Below are positions 1 to 11,870 of a DNA stretch of 64,000 bases, piece after piece (within the stretch, counting starts at the first letter, position 1; every line of letters starts with the position of its first letter). The position numbers were made by a program, and so were the translations under genes. The notes beneath the pieces were generated by a model, which was not told the DNA's origin, did not search any database, and worked only from the letters and a program-made list of their open reading frames with translations. The stretch is from Rhodamnia argentea (taxonomy: Eukaryota; Streptophyta; Magnoliopsida; Myrtales; Myrtaceae), in NCBI RefSeq assembly GCF_020921035.1, contig NC_063156.1, positions 682,001-746,000 of the forward strand. The letters are read 5' to 3'.

Positions 1-470
1 GAAAACCTTCATTCGATACAAATGAAAGATTAAATTACTTGAAGATGCATCTTAGAGACAAATTCAAGGTACATGACTTACACTTTGACAACAATCAACC
101 AACCTAAACTTCCAGTTCTAAAACTTGTCTAAGTCTGCATACTAATTACATTCTTGTACAAACCTAAAGTAATATTCAAAAATAGACATGTAAGTATTCG
201 AATTCATAACCAACTTAGATCCCAGTCAGCAGCTTTAGGGATGGAAGCGAAAAAAAGTCCTTGAACATTAGTTAATCACAACGAACCAATTCAAAAAAGC
301 GACTAAACTGATGACAAGGACCGTTTTCCACTAAGTTGAAGGAACATATCTGGAATCATCTTTTCACTAGGTTAATATAAAAAAAAAACCTACCATAGCC
401 ATAGAACTGTCCGGCCCAGTCTTTGAGATACTATTAATCTATGTTAACGAGAAGTAGAGTCCGGACAAAC

Positions 471-3400
471 CTGTGTTGTGGAACGGAATATTGCGTCCCA
501 ACGATTGTATGTGCCTCTGCTATTCTCTGTCCATTCTCCATAATCCATACTGCAATCATATGAACAATACCAATTATGGATGAAATTGAAAGCTCAACAG
601 AAAAAGCACATAAAAGTCCTTGAGAAATTAACTTGAACTGCACCTCTGATGGATTAGAAATATGGCTACATAAACTACAAAAGAACTTCTCTTTATGTAT
701 GAGCATACAGTTCCATGACATGAAGCCATTTACAAACAGTTATCTTCACTAGTGGTCAAAATACTACTAAGCCTTCACTTCGTAACTTTTTGAAAAGCAT
801 ACGAGGAATGGGCAGTCACTAAAGTTCAAGAAAATGTAGATCAGAGCTTTCATATTATTTCATTAGTACTAGTCGTAATACATTCAGGAAAAAAAACATT
901 AACATATTTGATCTGCAGTTCAGCACAAAAATATTTATCATACGTAAAAGGAATAAGAGAAAAGCTTACCCAACCACAAAAAATGAATAACCATTCACAT
1001 GAAAGCTCTGCATCACGGTGTCATTGTTCTGCAATATTATCTCTATATAACCTTTATAGGTGGCATTTAACAGAGATGTATCTGCCTGGGGTGGTCGATC
1101 CAGGGGCTGACTTGGAAAATCAAGTTTATAATCTCCCTTCACATTATCCTGGTCAGCAAGCCTTATAGGCGTTCCAGGGTTGATAAATGAGATACCATTC
1201 AATGTGGCTTTAAGCTTCCCATCGATTGTCACTGGTGGAACACTCTGCAACACGTATACATCAGTCACATTGATTGAACCATAATGGAAAGACCCTTGTG
1301 GATTAGGGCGAGCTCCGCTTGCAGTAACATTCTGCCTGCTCAACAAAAAACGACAACTTGAAATTCCTGCAATGATTTTTATGCACCATGCACAAGAAGC
1401 CTGTCGCATCTTAATGCATAGCCATGACCGGAAGCCTGTCATATTTTTTGTCTGCTCATTCATTGTTGAGTAAGCAAATTTGCACGAATTTCAGTACTCA
1501 AAAAACTGAAAATGAACTTATCAATTATCATGCTAATTGCCTCAACAACTCCATTAACATAAGGATTTAAAACTGACTCCATGCAAAAGTTTCAGCATCA
1601 CATGGAATCAAACTTGATTTATTAAAGATGCTCATTGTAGTTTCAATATAAATTGTATCAATAACTAATCATCTAGAATAAGTCGATCCTAGATCAATAA
1701 CAGATGAAAAAGTACCTGATTGATTTTGCCTGATTCATAGACATGGACTTGTCATAGATATCATTAGGTGGGTCAGGTAGAGGGCCAGTTGCTGGTCCTT
1801 TTGAGTTAGTATAGTGCAAGATGGCCACACCTGTGACTCTCTGCCAGAGTGATTCATTCACAAATCTAGCACTTGCCACAATGTAGTAGTCAGTGCTGGC
1901 ATTCTGATCCATTGTTACTAAGAAAGAGTAGGATTGGCCAACATGGATATCTAGGCTCGTATAATTTTGCTGCGCTGTGTAATGGCCTTCTGTCTCCACT
2001 AAAAGCAAATTATGATTCTGAATCCTAAAGTTCAAGCTAGTCGACGTCCCAACGTTGTGCACTCGGAAGCGATATGTTTTTCCTGAAAAATAAAATTTCA
2101 AGGCTAAGTTTTTTTGGCCAAATCATGTCGAGGATCATTAATGTTTCGATATCTCAGATTATCCAGCAGAAAAGAGATCAAAGATGACCTGCGACCAACT
2201 TAACAAACCAGATACACAATTAGAAGATTCAAACTATAAAGTAACATATGATCCATCACAATCCCCTATGCCGGTGTTTGTTCAATTCTTTTCTTTAACA
2301 TTTTCATGAATATGAATAATATCCCCGCAACCACCCACCTGGGTGGCGCCGCTGATTCGTGCACTCTTCCTCTCGCAAAAGGTCGAGTGTTCGAATCCCG
2401 GGGGCGTTGCGGGGTGACTTAACCGGTGGCACGTGTGTGGTGGCTAGCACGTGTTGCCCCCAAGGTTTACCCCGGCTGCCGGCCGTGCGAGGGTTCCCTG
2501 GGTCACCAAAAAAAAAAAAAAAAAAATATCCCCGCAATCTATTTCAGTTCATTTCTAAAAATGTAAATGGAAGGCAAGTCTTGGCATATGCAAGTTCTGA
2601 CAAAAGGTGAAAACTAAACCCAAAGTGGCATGCTATCTACTTGACATTTCATCTCCAACAAAATATTTCTCAAAGTCTAGCCGTCCGTACGTTTGGGCAG
2701 GATACACAATCATAATCCTAGACGAACAACCAACACCAATTATTTCGATTCGACTTGCGTAGGAACCTCATAGGGAATAGATGCTTGCATCAAAGGGGAT
2801 TTTTCCCATAATGAAGAGTGGGACGAATGATTTTTGCTAAGCAGTTGGACATGGTGCGGAGCAGAGTGGGGAAAGGACAACAAATAGCATATTTGACCAT
2901 ATACCATATAGTAGGCGCGAAGAGAAGATTACCTGGATCAACAGTAACAGTTTCGTATGCTATGCCATCAGATACTAGTGTGTTATTGTATCTAAAGGGC
3001 CCCTTTCCATTTATGAGAACCCCATCAGGCATCCCGAGGTCTTTTCCAGCATCCAGGGCTGCCCTTAATGCCTGAGAAACATGATCATTTCTTATTCTCA
3101 GTGACCAGCTCTTAGCAACAAATAAGGAAATGGACATATACTATGGAGTCAGAGCATAAGTTCACACCGCATGCAAATACAAAAGGAAGAAAACATGAAA
3201 CTAACCGTATGGTTTCGTGTATACCAATCACCAATCATCAATATGATGTCTCCATCAGGTTGGGCAAAAGGAATAGGAATAATATCCCTATTGTTGATGA
3301 TGATTGGACCAAAGCCACCTGATGCTCTTTGCAAATTAAGAGATGGGTAGTAAAAGTAGCTGCCAATCTGATCCTTCATTTGAAACTGATAGGTCCAGTT

Positions 3401-4890
3401 CCATGTTTGAGGGATTGGGCAGTTTGTCCCAAGGACACCATCTTGCCATGAATTATGTCGCATTTCTATTCCAGGCCTGTCATATGATTGAGTCAAACAG
3501 CCTCATATATTCTCCCTAAAGAAATATTTTGGACCAAATGAAAACATAGGAAAAAACAAACTAGGTAAAAACCTACCATGTCAGGAGAAGCTCTTCATTC
3601 AACTGGTTATGGACATTTATAACAACATTGTAATTAGTGGTAGCATTGATAAGGGGGCCAGGAAACTTCCCATTAACTGCTATAACCTGCAATCAACCAT
3701 GATGAGATCCATGAAGTTGCTCAAACGTAGCTAAGTTCAAAGCTAGTAGTAGAACTTTATATGTGACTAACTAGCACATGACTCGAGAAAGCACATTAAA
3801 GATAAGATGATGATGGGAAAATTGTAACCCAACTCAGATCCTGAGTAGAAAATCAAAATGCAAATCAAGTAGATAACCATTGACCCATCCCGCCACATCA
3901 ATGACAGAGGAGTAACGAACACAAAAACCATGGAATTGTACAAAGTTAATTGGCGATTGCAACAAAAGCAGCATATAGAGAAACAATTGGTGCGATTGCA
4001 AAGAGAAAAGGAAGAACAAACAAAGATAAACTTTGGCTGCTTAGTTGGTAGACAAATACGGGTCAAGGTAAAGGATATTATTGAAGAACTATGGATGTGT
4101 TGAGAGTTCCTACGCAAGTCATTGTATCCAGTTACCTCCAATCCCTTCCAGTTTTAAGAAAATCAAATCATACTGGGGAGATAAATCTCCCTCACTCCCC
4201 TCTAATTTCTCTCTCTTCAAGATTCGACCATGTATCCTCTCAGGACTGATTTCTGCTAATTTTTCACTGCATCCGTCAGTCGAACTATACATGCAGACAG
4301 TATTACTCGTGGTTCATGTGTGAAGCAAACAGAAGGAAAAAAAAAAATGAAAAACAAGGAACAGAGAAATAAAACCACATCGCCATTTCACGAGACAGTG
4401 CCTGCCTCCTCCCCCCCCGCGGGCATTTTTCCGCGTTTTCAAGATACTTTCCTTACAGAACGCCGATTTGTTGTTTTTTGGTCTAATTACAGAAACACGA
4501 TTGACACGCTGTAATCCTACCTCGTCAGAAACCTCCGCGAGGACCAAAAAGAAAGAATGTTGTATAGACGGATGAACCGAACAAATATCACCGCAGAAGC
4601 AGTATCAAGGCGACATTTCCTTTGCGGTGTAATGTTGTACCCGCTCGGCAGAGATTCACAGTCGAGCACCATTGGAAATGAAATTCCAACAGTTTTCTCA
4701 AATCAAATGAAGGGCAGATGCAGAGTAGAGAGTGGATACATGAACTGACCTGTTGAGGAACGCCGAGCGGCGACGCGGTCTGGTAAGAGAGCTTCAAATC
4801 GTAAGAGACGAAAGGATCAGCAGCCAAACATATGCCCCAGAGCAGAGCAATGTGGACCAAACGAAACAGAGAGAGCTGAAGCAGGGCCAT
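471..4890 (-). CDS. SKS1: SKU5-similar multicopper-oxidase-like protein, 3' end outside window
   Basis: Coding exons on the minus strand: 4890-4750, 3686-3577, 3476-3206, 3071-2933, 2082-1716, 1335-970, 549-471. They join in phase to 491 residues. Homologues run to about 590, so the last exon (end of cupredoxin 3 and GPI signal) lies left of base 1; I found no match to it in 1-470. The ATG at 4890 gives a signal peptide (MALLQLSLFRLVHIALLWG...A) followed by ADPFVSYD. Conserved blocks include TASPLGVPQQ, GVLGTNCPIP, GGFGPIIIN, RFRVHNVG, SARFVNESLW and the F-H-V-N-G-YSFFVVG segment. The first cupredoxin reads TWPGIEMRHNSWQDG where laccases and ascorbate oxidases carry copper-binding histidines. 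This agrees with the known lack of most copper ligands in SKU5/SKS proteins, so oxidase activity is doubtful. The family is extracellular/GPI-anchored and acts in directional cell expansion. SKS1 rather than SKS2 is inferred from its neighbours. Confidence 0.9.
2318..2537 (+). mobile_element. tRNA-derived SINE with intact target-site duplications
   Basis: The body is about 2331-2524. A 13-bp direct repeat AATATCCCCGCAA flanks it exactly (2318-2330 and 2525-2537). It ends in an A tract (about 2507-2524). A perfect pol III B box, GTTCGAATCC, lies at 2389-2398, and an A-box-like TGGCGCCGCTG begins near 2344, giving tRNA-like spacing. It sits in the intron between exons 4 and 5 of the SKS gene, in antisense orientation. 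Short length, poly(A) and TSD show L1-type retroposition of a SINE. The exact TSD implies a fairly recent insertion. The family name is not known to me. Confidence 0.85.
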
Positions 4891-4975
4891 AGGAGCTTGT
4901 GCTCGCAACGTCGAAAATCAATGAAGAAGCTGAACAGGCACGATCTTACATCGTCGAAACGAGAGAGAAATCTGC

Positions 4976-4996
4976 AGAGAGAGAGAGAGAGAGAGA
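4976..4996. repeat. (GA)n microsatellite upstream of the SKS start
   Basis: A run of about ten GA units lies about 90 bp upstream of the SKS ATG and reads as a CT tract in the gene's orientation. CT-rich tracts are common in plant 5' UTRs and core promoters, so it may lie in the leader. No other clear promoter element was fixed; an AT-rich TATATATA stretch near 5270-5280 is the only TATA candidate and is far out. Confidence 0.7.
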
Positions 4997-7096
4997 CTGT
5001 AGGAATTTTCTCTCACTTTCTGCGTGCACTGAAGAAGGAGAGTGGAAAACGGTTTCACGCGGTTGCCCTAAAACGGCTCGGTTGGAAAATTGCTGGACTC
5101 GTCAACCGGTTACCGGCTACACCCGTTTCGCCGTAATAAGGCCTTTTTGTTTTAATTTTGGGTCGGGATGTTAATCATTGAACAATAATTTCGAAGCCCT
5201 TTCTGAAAATTTAGTTTGACATTTGCTAATGACAACGTGGAATATCTACACAGCTTGGCCTCGGCATAAAATATATATATACACAAAGATTATTTGGGCC
5301 AAAATTTGATTGATTGGAAATGAAATTTGTTTAATGAAAGGAACATTATCGGTCACTTGGAATCTTGGATGTCCAATCATGCCATTGGAAAGCCCACCTC
5401 CCCACATGATTGTCGGATTCATTTCTAGCTATCATCGTTGAAAAATAGAAGGGGTTGGAAGGTGGATTTTATTGTTTTGTAAATCAAAAGACAACGACCT
5501 CTTCTTTAATTTTCTTATATACACATTCCTTTACTGAATTACCATAAACATAGTATTGTTGTATATACAAGAAAGGAAGACTCTCAAACGATTTACTTTT
5601 TATGCACAAGGTCTAAAGATCAATCTTATAGAGTAATACCTTTCAAATGTTCCCGACGCTAAGTTACACCGAGTTTTCAATGACTTTAAAATGACAATAA
5701 TAACTTTTCGCGAGTGCCTTTTTTATTTTTTTGTAAATTGTAAGTGCACTTTTGGATTTCTCTTCCTTTGGAAAATGTTCAAACTCTGCAGTGCTTACTT
5801 CTGTTATCTTTCTTGGAGAACGGTGGTCGGGCTTAGTGGTTATTATAATCTTTCCTAGCTGTAGAAGAAAAGAAAAAATAATTATAAGCATTGATTGGGA
5901 GTATTCATGTGTTGCCTTTGATTTCCCTCCCTTCCCGAGAGTTTCTGCCTTCCCATTCGTTATTACCGGCTGTTCCAGGTCAGCTTCGGAAATGGAGAAG
6001 GGAAGAGAGAGAGAGGTGACGGGGACACCCAATAAGTCAAGCCCACAGTACAACACAAAAGCGCTCGAATTTCGCCGTCTCGCTCGTTCTGGATTTTCCC
6101 AACGTCCACATTTCCCGCAAAGGCGTCACATGCCACCCGGGCCCCCACCACAGTCGCGAACGCGGGGAGGCAGTCATCACCTGTGCACCCGCACACGGGA
6201 CCGCACAATCACCAGCCGTCGATGCTTTTAGGGTCGCTCCTCGCATGGACGGTGGGGGATCCGGTAAACTGTGCTTAGTTGGCAACATTTTCAATACTAT
6301 TCCATCCGAACAGGTTGAGGTGGGCCCCACATATTGAATTTGGATAGACTTTGATTCGTCTGAGAAAACAAATTGGGGTCAATCAATCAATAGGGCCCGA
6401 AAAGGAACAGAGAAGTCTGACTCTTTTAATATCAGATTCTCTTCATTAAATGAAAGTATGGTACGACTTTATTTATAGATTTACATAACTTGTCGTGTGA
6501 TATTCAGCCTTCTCCGTGAAGTGGGTGTCGCGGCCCTGTCAAAGGAGTTTAGGGATGATAAGCGATTTCTAAGGATTTGTAGTGATTCATAGATTGATTT
6601 GGACTCTCTCAAATCCTCACCTTGCACGATGGCAGAATTTAAAGACGATTTCGAATTTTGGTGCATGGTTGGATGACATGTGCGTAAGTATATATGCTTC
6701 ATAGTTGCCATCAATATTTGGAAAATGTAGATTGAAAATCTCGTCGGGTGATGGGAGAAGTCGCACGACTCATACGAAATCAGAGATTTGAGAACGGGGA
6801 TTTAGTTACGTCAATGTTACCATTAATATCTTTTCGGTATCTAAGTTGAATAATTTTCCTAATTATAGATTTCATGCATATGATTTGAAAGAGTAAGATC
6901 TAGAACCTAGAAGTTCATGCAGACGGGAGTATCTAGCTTATCAATCACAATCAGTAAAAATAAATGCGTAAAACAAGGTTCTAGGTCATGCGGATAAAAC
7001 ACATGAAATCGATACATGGCATCTTTAGTAAATCCCCTATGGCTCGGAGAGTGGGTGTTTGGTGTTTGGAAGGACTTTGGGAAGATTTGGAAACAA
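4997..7096. other. Intergenic, no gene recognised
   Basis: This is the upstream flank of the SKS gene. It contains several open frames of 60-160 codons on both strands, but none matches a family I know, none has plausible splice partners, and the overlapping opposite-strand frames suggest chance. No tRNA-like or transposon ends were identified. Confidence 0.5.
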
Positions 7097-7640
7097 TTTG
7101 CCAAAAGGAGCAAAATTGTCATTTTTGAAAAAGATTTGGGATGATTTGAAGACAATATGCTCATGAGGGGAAAAATTATCCTTTTGGGAAAGATTTGGAA
7201 CCGGAATCTTCAGAGATAGGATCGGCTAGTTAAATGTGCCCATTTTCTAATATTCAAGATTTTTTGCAACGATTTGCCTATGAGGTTAAAATCATCATTT
7301 TGGAAAGAACGGAATAGCAAAACTACCAAAAATAGGATTGGCTTAGATGGAATGACCCATTTCCTAATTTTTGAGATTTTTTGAAATTTTCAGAACAATT
7401 TGCCAATGAGGAGCAAAATTGTCATTTCAAAAAGAACAGGAGAGAAAAACCACCGAAAATGTGATTGGCCAGCTGAAATGATCCATTTCCTGATTTTGGA
7501 GATTTCTCGAAATTTTTCTAGATTTCTGGAATGATTTGCCCATGAGAGACAAAATCGTCATTTCAAGAGAAATCAGAAGGCGACATCACCGTAAATAGGA
7601 TTGACCACTCAAAATGACCCATTTCTTAATTTTTGAGATT
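7097..7640. repeat. Diverged tandem repeat, period about 117-135 bp
   Basis: A core resembling ATTTGCCNATGAGG-N5-AAAATNGTCATTT recurs near 7097 (partial), 7157, 7273, 7399 and 7534. Each is followed by a block like TAGGATTGGC...AATGACCCATTTCCTAATTTTTGAGATTTTT. Start-to-start spacing is about 117, 126 and 135 bp, so the unit has drifted by indels. It is a degenerate minisatellite, perhaps the inside of an old retroelement. It has no coding potential. Confidence 0.75.
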
Positions 7641-9794
7641 TTTCAAAAATTTTGGAATTTTTTCTGATTTTTTCCAACTTTTTTTAGAATTTTTATGAAT
7701 TTTCCAATTTTTTTATTTTTTTAAATCATTTTATGACTTTTTTATTCAAAAATATTATTCGGACCAGGTCAGGTTGACCCGGCCCACGCCTCGCGAGCTT
7801 CCGACCCAAACCGTACAGGCCCAGTGTCCGCCCACGACCAAAATGACGCTGTTTAGGCAATTTTTATTTGAATTTTCAAAATTTTTCTATTTTTTTATTT
7901 TCCAATTTCCTGTCCATTTTAAACAGACACCGCAAAATATGCCACGCGGCGAGATCTCGACTGTCCGATCGGATATTGAATTTTTTAATTTCAGAAAAAT
8001 GATGGAAAATCGAAATCATGATGCGTGGCCAAACTCGAGCCACATGATCACAAAATATTTTTTAATTTTGTGAAAATCATTTTTAATTCTCAAAAATGAT
8101 TTTTATTTTCGAAAATTTCATATCACGACACGTGGCACCATCTCCACTGTCGGATCAATTTCTTATAATTTTTTATTCCTAAAAATTGATTTGAACCGAC
8201 TGTACTGACATGGACGCCACGTGGTGAAGGTTGACTAGTCAACTTGCACGCCGGAGAGCGAATCGCCGGCACCTTGTCCGAACTTTCATTCCAACGTCAA
8301 AACCTGCCCGAAACTTTGCAGTCTCTACACCAATCTGATCCTCCGCATCTCTACATCAACATATGTCTATTTTATGTCAAGAGCATACTCTAAACTACTT
8401 GTTCATGCTCTCACAGAAGCTAATCTCCGGCAAAGTTTCGTCTTAACCGTTTCTAGCGCGAAACAAGCCATTCAAATCATCAAACAGCGTCTAAGGAATA
8501 CTTGATGATCGCGAAACTTCCATTTCGTGCGTAACTAACCCACGAGCTCGAGATAGGTTATCGGGTTTGGGGTTGACTTAGTGGTTTTCGTGCAACAAAA
8601 ACGCATAAAAAGGCATAGATTCAATGTCAGTGATGCATGAGGAGTAATCTGGATCAAAAAGCTCCAAGAATCATGGACTAAATCATGAGTTGCCATTAAC
8701 ACGAGCTCGGGCGGACTGAAACTGGGCTCACCTTTTCCGGCATTGAAACGGCGCCTGACTGAGTTCAAAAGCTTCGTCCCGACTTTGTGAAGCTTGCACA
8801 CTCAATCTTGCAGCCTGGCTTGCTCTGGATCACTCTAACCAAAGCTTCGAAGCTTCGGCTCCCACCTTCGTCAATGGCGTTTCCCAGAGCCCTAGCAGAG
8901 ATTTTTTTTTTCCTCTCCTTAGTCCTTACGTCCGTTGTGTGTTCGTAACCGAATGGGAATTCCCACAACTGAAAAACCTATCCAATCTGTTATACCCGAT
9001 CGACGAAAATCTGAGCGCTCAGGGGAGGGGGTCCTCGACTGTTCAACCTCACGTGCGCGACGTCAAGTCACGTGCCAGAAGGCATGGCGGTGTCGGATGA
9101 CGTCCGGCCATCGGATCGGGAATCTGGGCGTGCATCAAATGGTCTTCGAAATGGCTTCCTCCTCTCTGCCTTGGATCTGCGCACGAAATGGTAACGGGGA
9201 CGAAGACAGGTAGCCGGGTCGGATCCATACGACCTGGCAAAACGGCCAAATTTCTTAAAATTGAAGTTAGAATTAGGGTCTATGACACAAATTGCATCTA
9301 GAAACGTGATTTTTTTTGTGAAAAATATACTTGAAATAGTGCAAAACCCCCAAATTTTGGGTTTAATCCAATCCGCTACTTGCTTCGAAGTCGCGGGCTT
9401 ATCCCAACGATGAAGATGCCCTCTTTGAAGTTCGATTTGAGGAGTTTCATCGATCGACCTTCCAAAGGAATCCAAGGGAAAAAGGGTGCGAAAGGGGGGG
9501 AAATGGGTGTTAGGTGATCAGTAATGGCATGCAGGGGAAGCAAACGACTTTGGTGAAATGAGTTTGGACAAAATGGCTCGGGCCTCCTCTGAATAAGTTG
9601 AAATTGTCGACAGGTCTCGCTCCACTTGCTTCATATAGTTATGATTTTCACTTTGAAGCACAACGTTTGTCCTTTAATGGAATTTATATACATACACACA
9701 CGTTTTGCACCCTCCATTTAATAACTTTAAGAATTTTTTTACTTTACGTTTCAGGATCCATTCCATCGAACGAATAATTTTTTTTTAAATTACC
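7641..9794. other. Probable degraded repeat-derived spacer
   Basis: A T-rich stretch (7640-8160) continues the tandem block and is followed by GC-richer unique-looking sequence (8200-9480). Reading frames of 60-135 codons exist on both strands (for example near 8935-9213), but I recognise no gag, pol, integrase or transposase motif and no LTR pair. It may be a remnant of a non-autonomous retroelement; this is a guess from composition only. Confidence 0.35.
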
Positions 9795-10475
9795 AAAAAA
9801 GGCATAAATCAATTACACTTGCACCAATTCTGTCCTAAATATTTTAATTAGGCTAGTTAATCCTAAACATTTTGAAAATTTGTCAATATAGTCCATTTGA
9901 CCAATTTTGATTGGAAACCGATGATGTGAACGTTGGAACGCTGAAGTGGAATTTTTTTTTTAAAAAAAATTTGAATTCTTTAGAGATTTTTTTCTTTTCT
10001 CTCTTTTATTTTGTTAATTGTTAAGCGTCGACGATCTCCCCTCCAGTTGAGGCCAATGCAACCTTGCTGTCCGCTAGCGAGGTTCGTGATCCTCAATCAC
10101 AGCTAGGCATGCCACAGCTGGCAAGGACTTGTAGCTTATGTCATCGCCCTTGCCTAGTGGCCGACCGTGGTTGCCGAGCCTCAACCGATGGCCGGCGACC
10201 TTTGTCATCCCTTAATAATAATAAAAGAAAAAAATGTAGAAAATTTTAAAAAGAGAATTTGAAATTTTTAAAAAATTCATGTCGGGGTCAGCGGTGCTAC
10301 GTAGGATGGCAAGCGTCCAACTCACCAATTTTCGATCAAAATTAATCAAAAAGACTACATTGGTAAATTGTTGAAAGGTTTAACACTAAAGTGGCCAAAT
10401 TAAATGATTTATGACTAAATTAACATAAATATAATTGGTTTAGGATTTTTTGGGTAATTTTTTTTCATGTTCCTG
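9795..10475. mobile_element. Long-TIR foldback element, family 1 copy
   Basis: The left arm contains motifs such as CAATTCTGTCCTAAATATTTT and TTGTCAATATAGTCCATTT. The right arm carries their inverted counterparts (ATGACTAAATTAACATAAAT, GGTTTAGGATTTTTTGGGTA). Between them is a GC-rich core (about 10025-10205) flanked by A/T-rich blocks. The same arms occur at 11.3, 15.5, 39.1, 46.4 and 58.7 kb. No transposase is present, so this is a non-autonomous, probably DNA-type, element. Confidence 0.6.
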
Positions 10476-10599
10476 TCCTGAAAACTTGAGTTATTTCCTA
10501 TTGAACACTTAAGGGTAAGGAGGGCCACATGTAATGGTTTGTAGCCCGGTAAATGCATGGTTCAAATGTTTCTTCCTGCAATAGCTTTGAATAAAAGAT

Positions 10600-11165
10600 G
10601 TTATCATGCGAATTGGAATTTTTCTAATTTAGAGTTAATATCATGAAAAAAATTTAAAGTGTTACACATGTAACAGATTTATTGTAAACTGGTTTTAGGT
10701 TACCAAAAACCCCAAATTGGATACGTGTAATACATTTACCCTTCGTTAGCTTCCGTCAGATTTACCATGAAATTGCTGAGTTGAATGATACATGACAATA
10801 ATTGAGTTGACTTAGCGAGTCACGTGAAAATCCGGGGGGATCAATAGATAGATTTTCGGGCATATCTAATAAGACATTCTACTAGTTGTGGAGTTTAGTT
10901 CATAGAGCCTAATAATTTGAAGACCATTATCCTTATTTTGTCAAAAACATAGGCGAACAAATAAATTTACCCTTTTACTTGCCAAATTATAGTTATGTCA
11001 TGTGTCATCCAAATCAACAATTTCATTATAAAGATTGAAGAGAACTAACGGAGGGTAAATGTATCACATGTATATTTTGTTATTTTTCGTGACCCAAAAA
11101 TTAGTTTTGGGTCACGGATTTATAAGTTTTAGATTTTTTGTGGTATTAAACATGTAATTTGTTGA
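10600..11165. mobile_element. Foldback element, family 3 copy
   Basis: The left side reads ...GTTACCAAAAACCCCAAATT...ATACATTTACCCTTCGTTAG. The right side carries the inverse (CTAACGGAGGGTAAATGTAT...CCAAAAATTAGTTTTGGGTCACG). The arms are imperfect and the internal sequence non-coding. A shorter related piece, with GTGACACATTT blocks, is at about 60.24-60.48 kb. The exact ends are uncertain. Confidence 0.5.
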
Positions 11166-11288
11166 TAGAATGAAATCTTCGAATGGTACAGTAAATTATA
11201 CGATTTCTTTTTCAATGTTTGTTAATGACGTCCATACCACATGTCACTTTTGTTCTATTGTATGAACTTGTGTGCGCCAGGGAAATTG

Positions 11289-11870
11289 TTTAAAAATAGT
11301 CTTAAACCTTTTATACTTTTGTCAATTCAGTCCTAAACTTTTTAAATTCGTTGATTCGGTCCTAAAATTTTTCATATTTTGACAATTCAGTCCTATTGGC
11401 CAGAAATGATTGACATGGACGACGGCCGTCCTACGTGACATCGCCGTTACTAACGTAGATAATTTTTAAAAATATTTTTATTTTTTAATATTTTTTTCTG
11501 ATTTTATTTTTCCTTTTTCTTTGGCATTAGGCGAGGACAGTCCTTGGTGAGGGTTGCTCGACACCAGTGGGGGCTACCCTCGCGGGGCAAACCTCGACTG
11601 ATGCTGGAGGAAAAAAGAAATAAAAAAAAGGAAAATAAAAATATAAAAATATAAAAAAGAAAAAAATTAATAAAAAATATATAATTATTATTCAAAATTA
11701 TCCGTGCTAGCACCAGCGGTACCACGCAGATCTACGTTAGCGATTTCCATCTAATATGATTGAACTGGCAAAAAGTGAAAAGATTTAAAATCGAATCGAT
11801 AAATTTAAACTGTTTATGATTGAATTGGTAAAAATATAAAAATAAATTAAGATTTTTTTGAAAATTTTTT
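11289..11870. mobile_element. Long-TIR foldback element, family 1 copy
   Basis: The left arm has repeated CAATTCAGTCCTAAACTTTT-type units. The right arm has the inverted ATGATTGAATTGGTAAAAATA units. Inner arms contain CTACGTGACATCGCCGTTAC versus CGGTACCACGCAG...TAACG. The core at 11520-11610 is GC-rich (GCGAGGACAG...CCTCGCGGGGC) between oligo(T) and oligo(A) stretches, so the whole element can fold back on itself. Confidence 0.6.

Noticed and set aside
1-470. Final SKS exon
   Set aside because: The expected continuation (a PG-W-T segment and YLGxETY) could not be found in any minus-strand frame, so the exon must lie outside the window.
2359-2525. tRNA gene at the GTTCGAATCC box
   Set aside because: No cloverleaf with acceptor stem is seen. 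Poly(A) tail and flanking target duplications show a SINE instead.
7641-9480. LTR retrotransposon
   Set aside because: The repeat-like composition invites the call, but I found no paired LTRs, primer-binding site or pol motifs.
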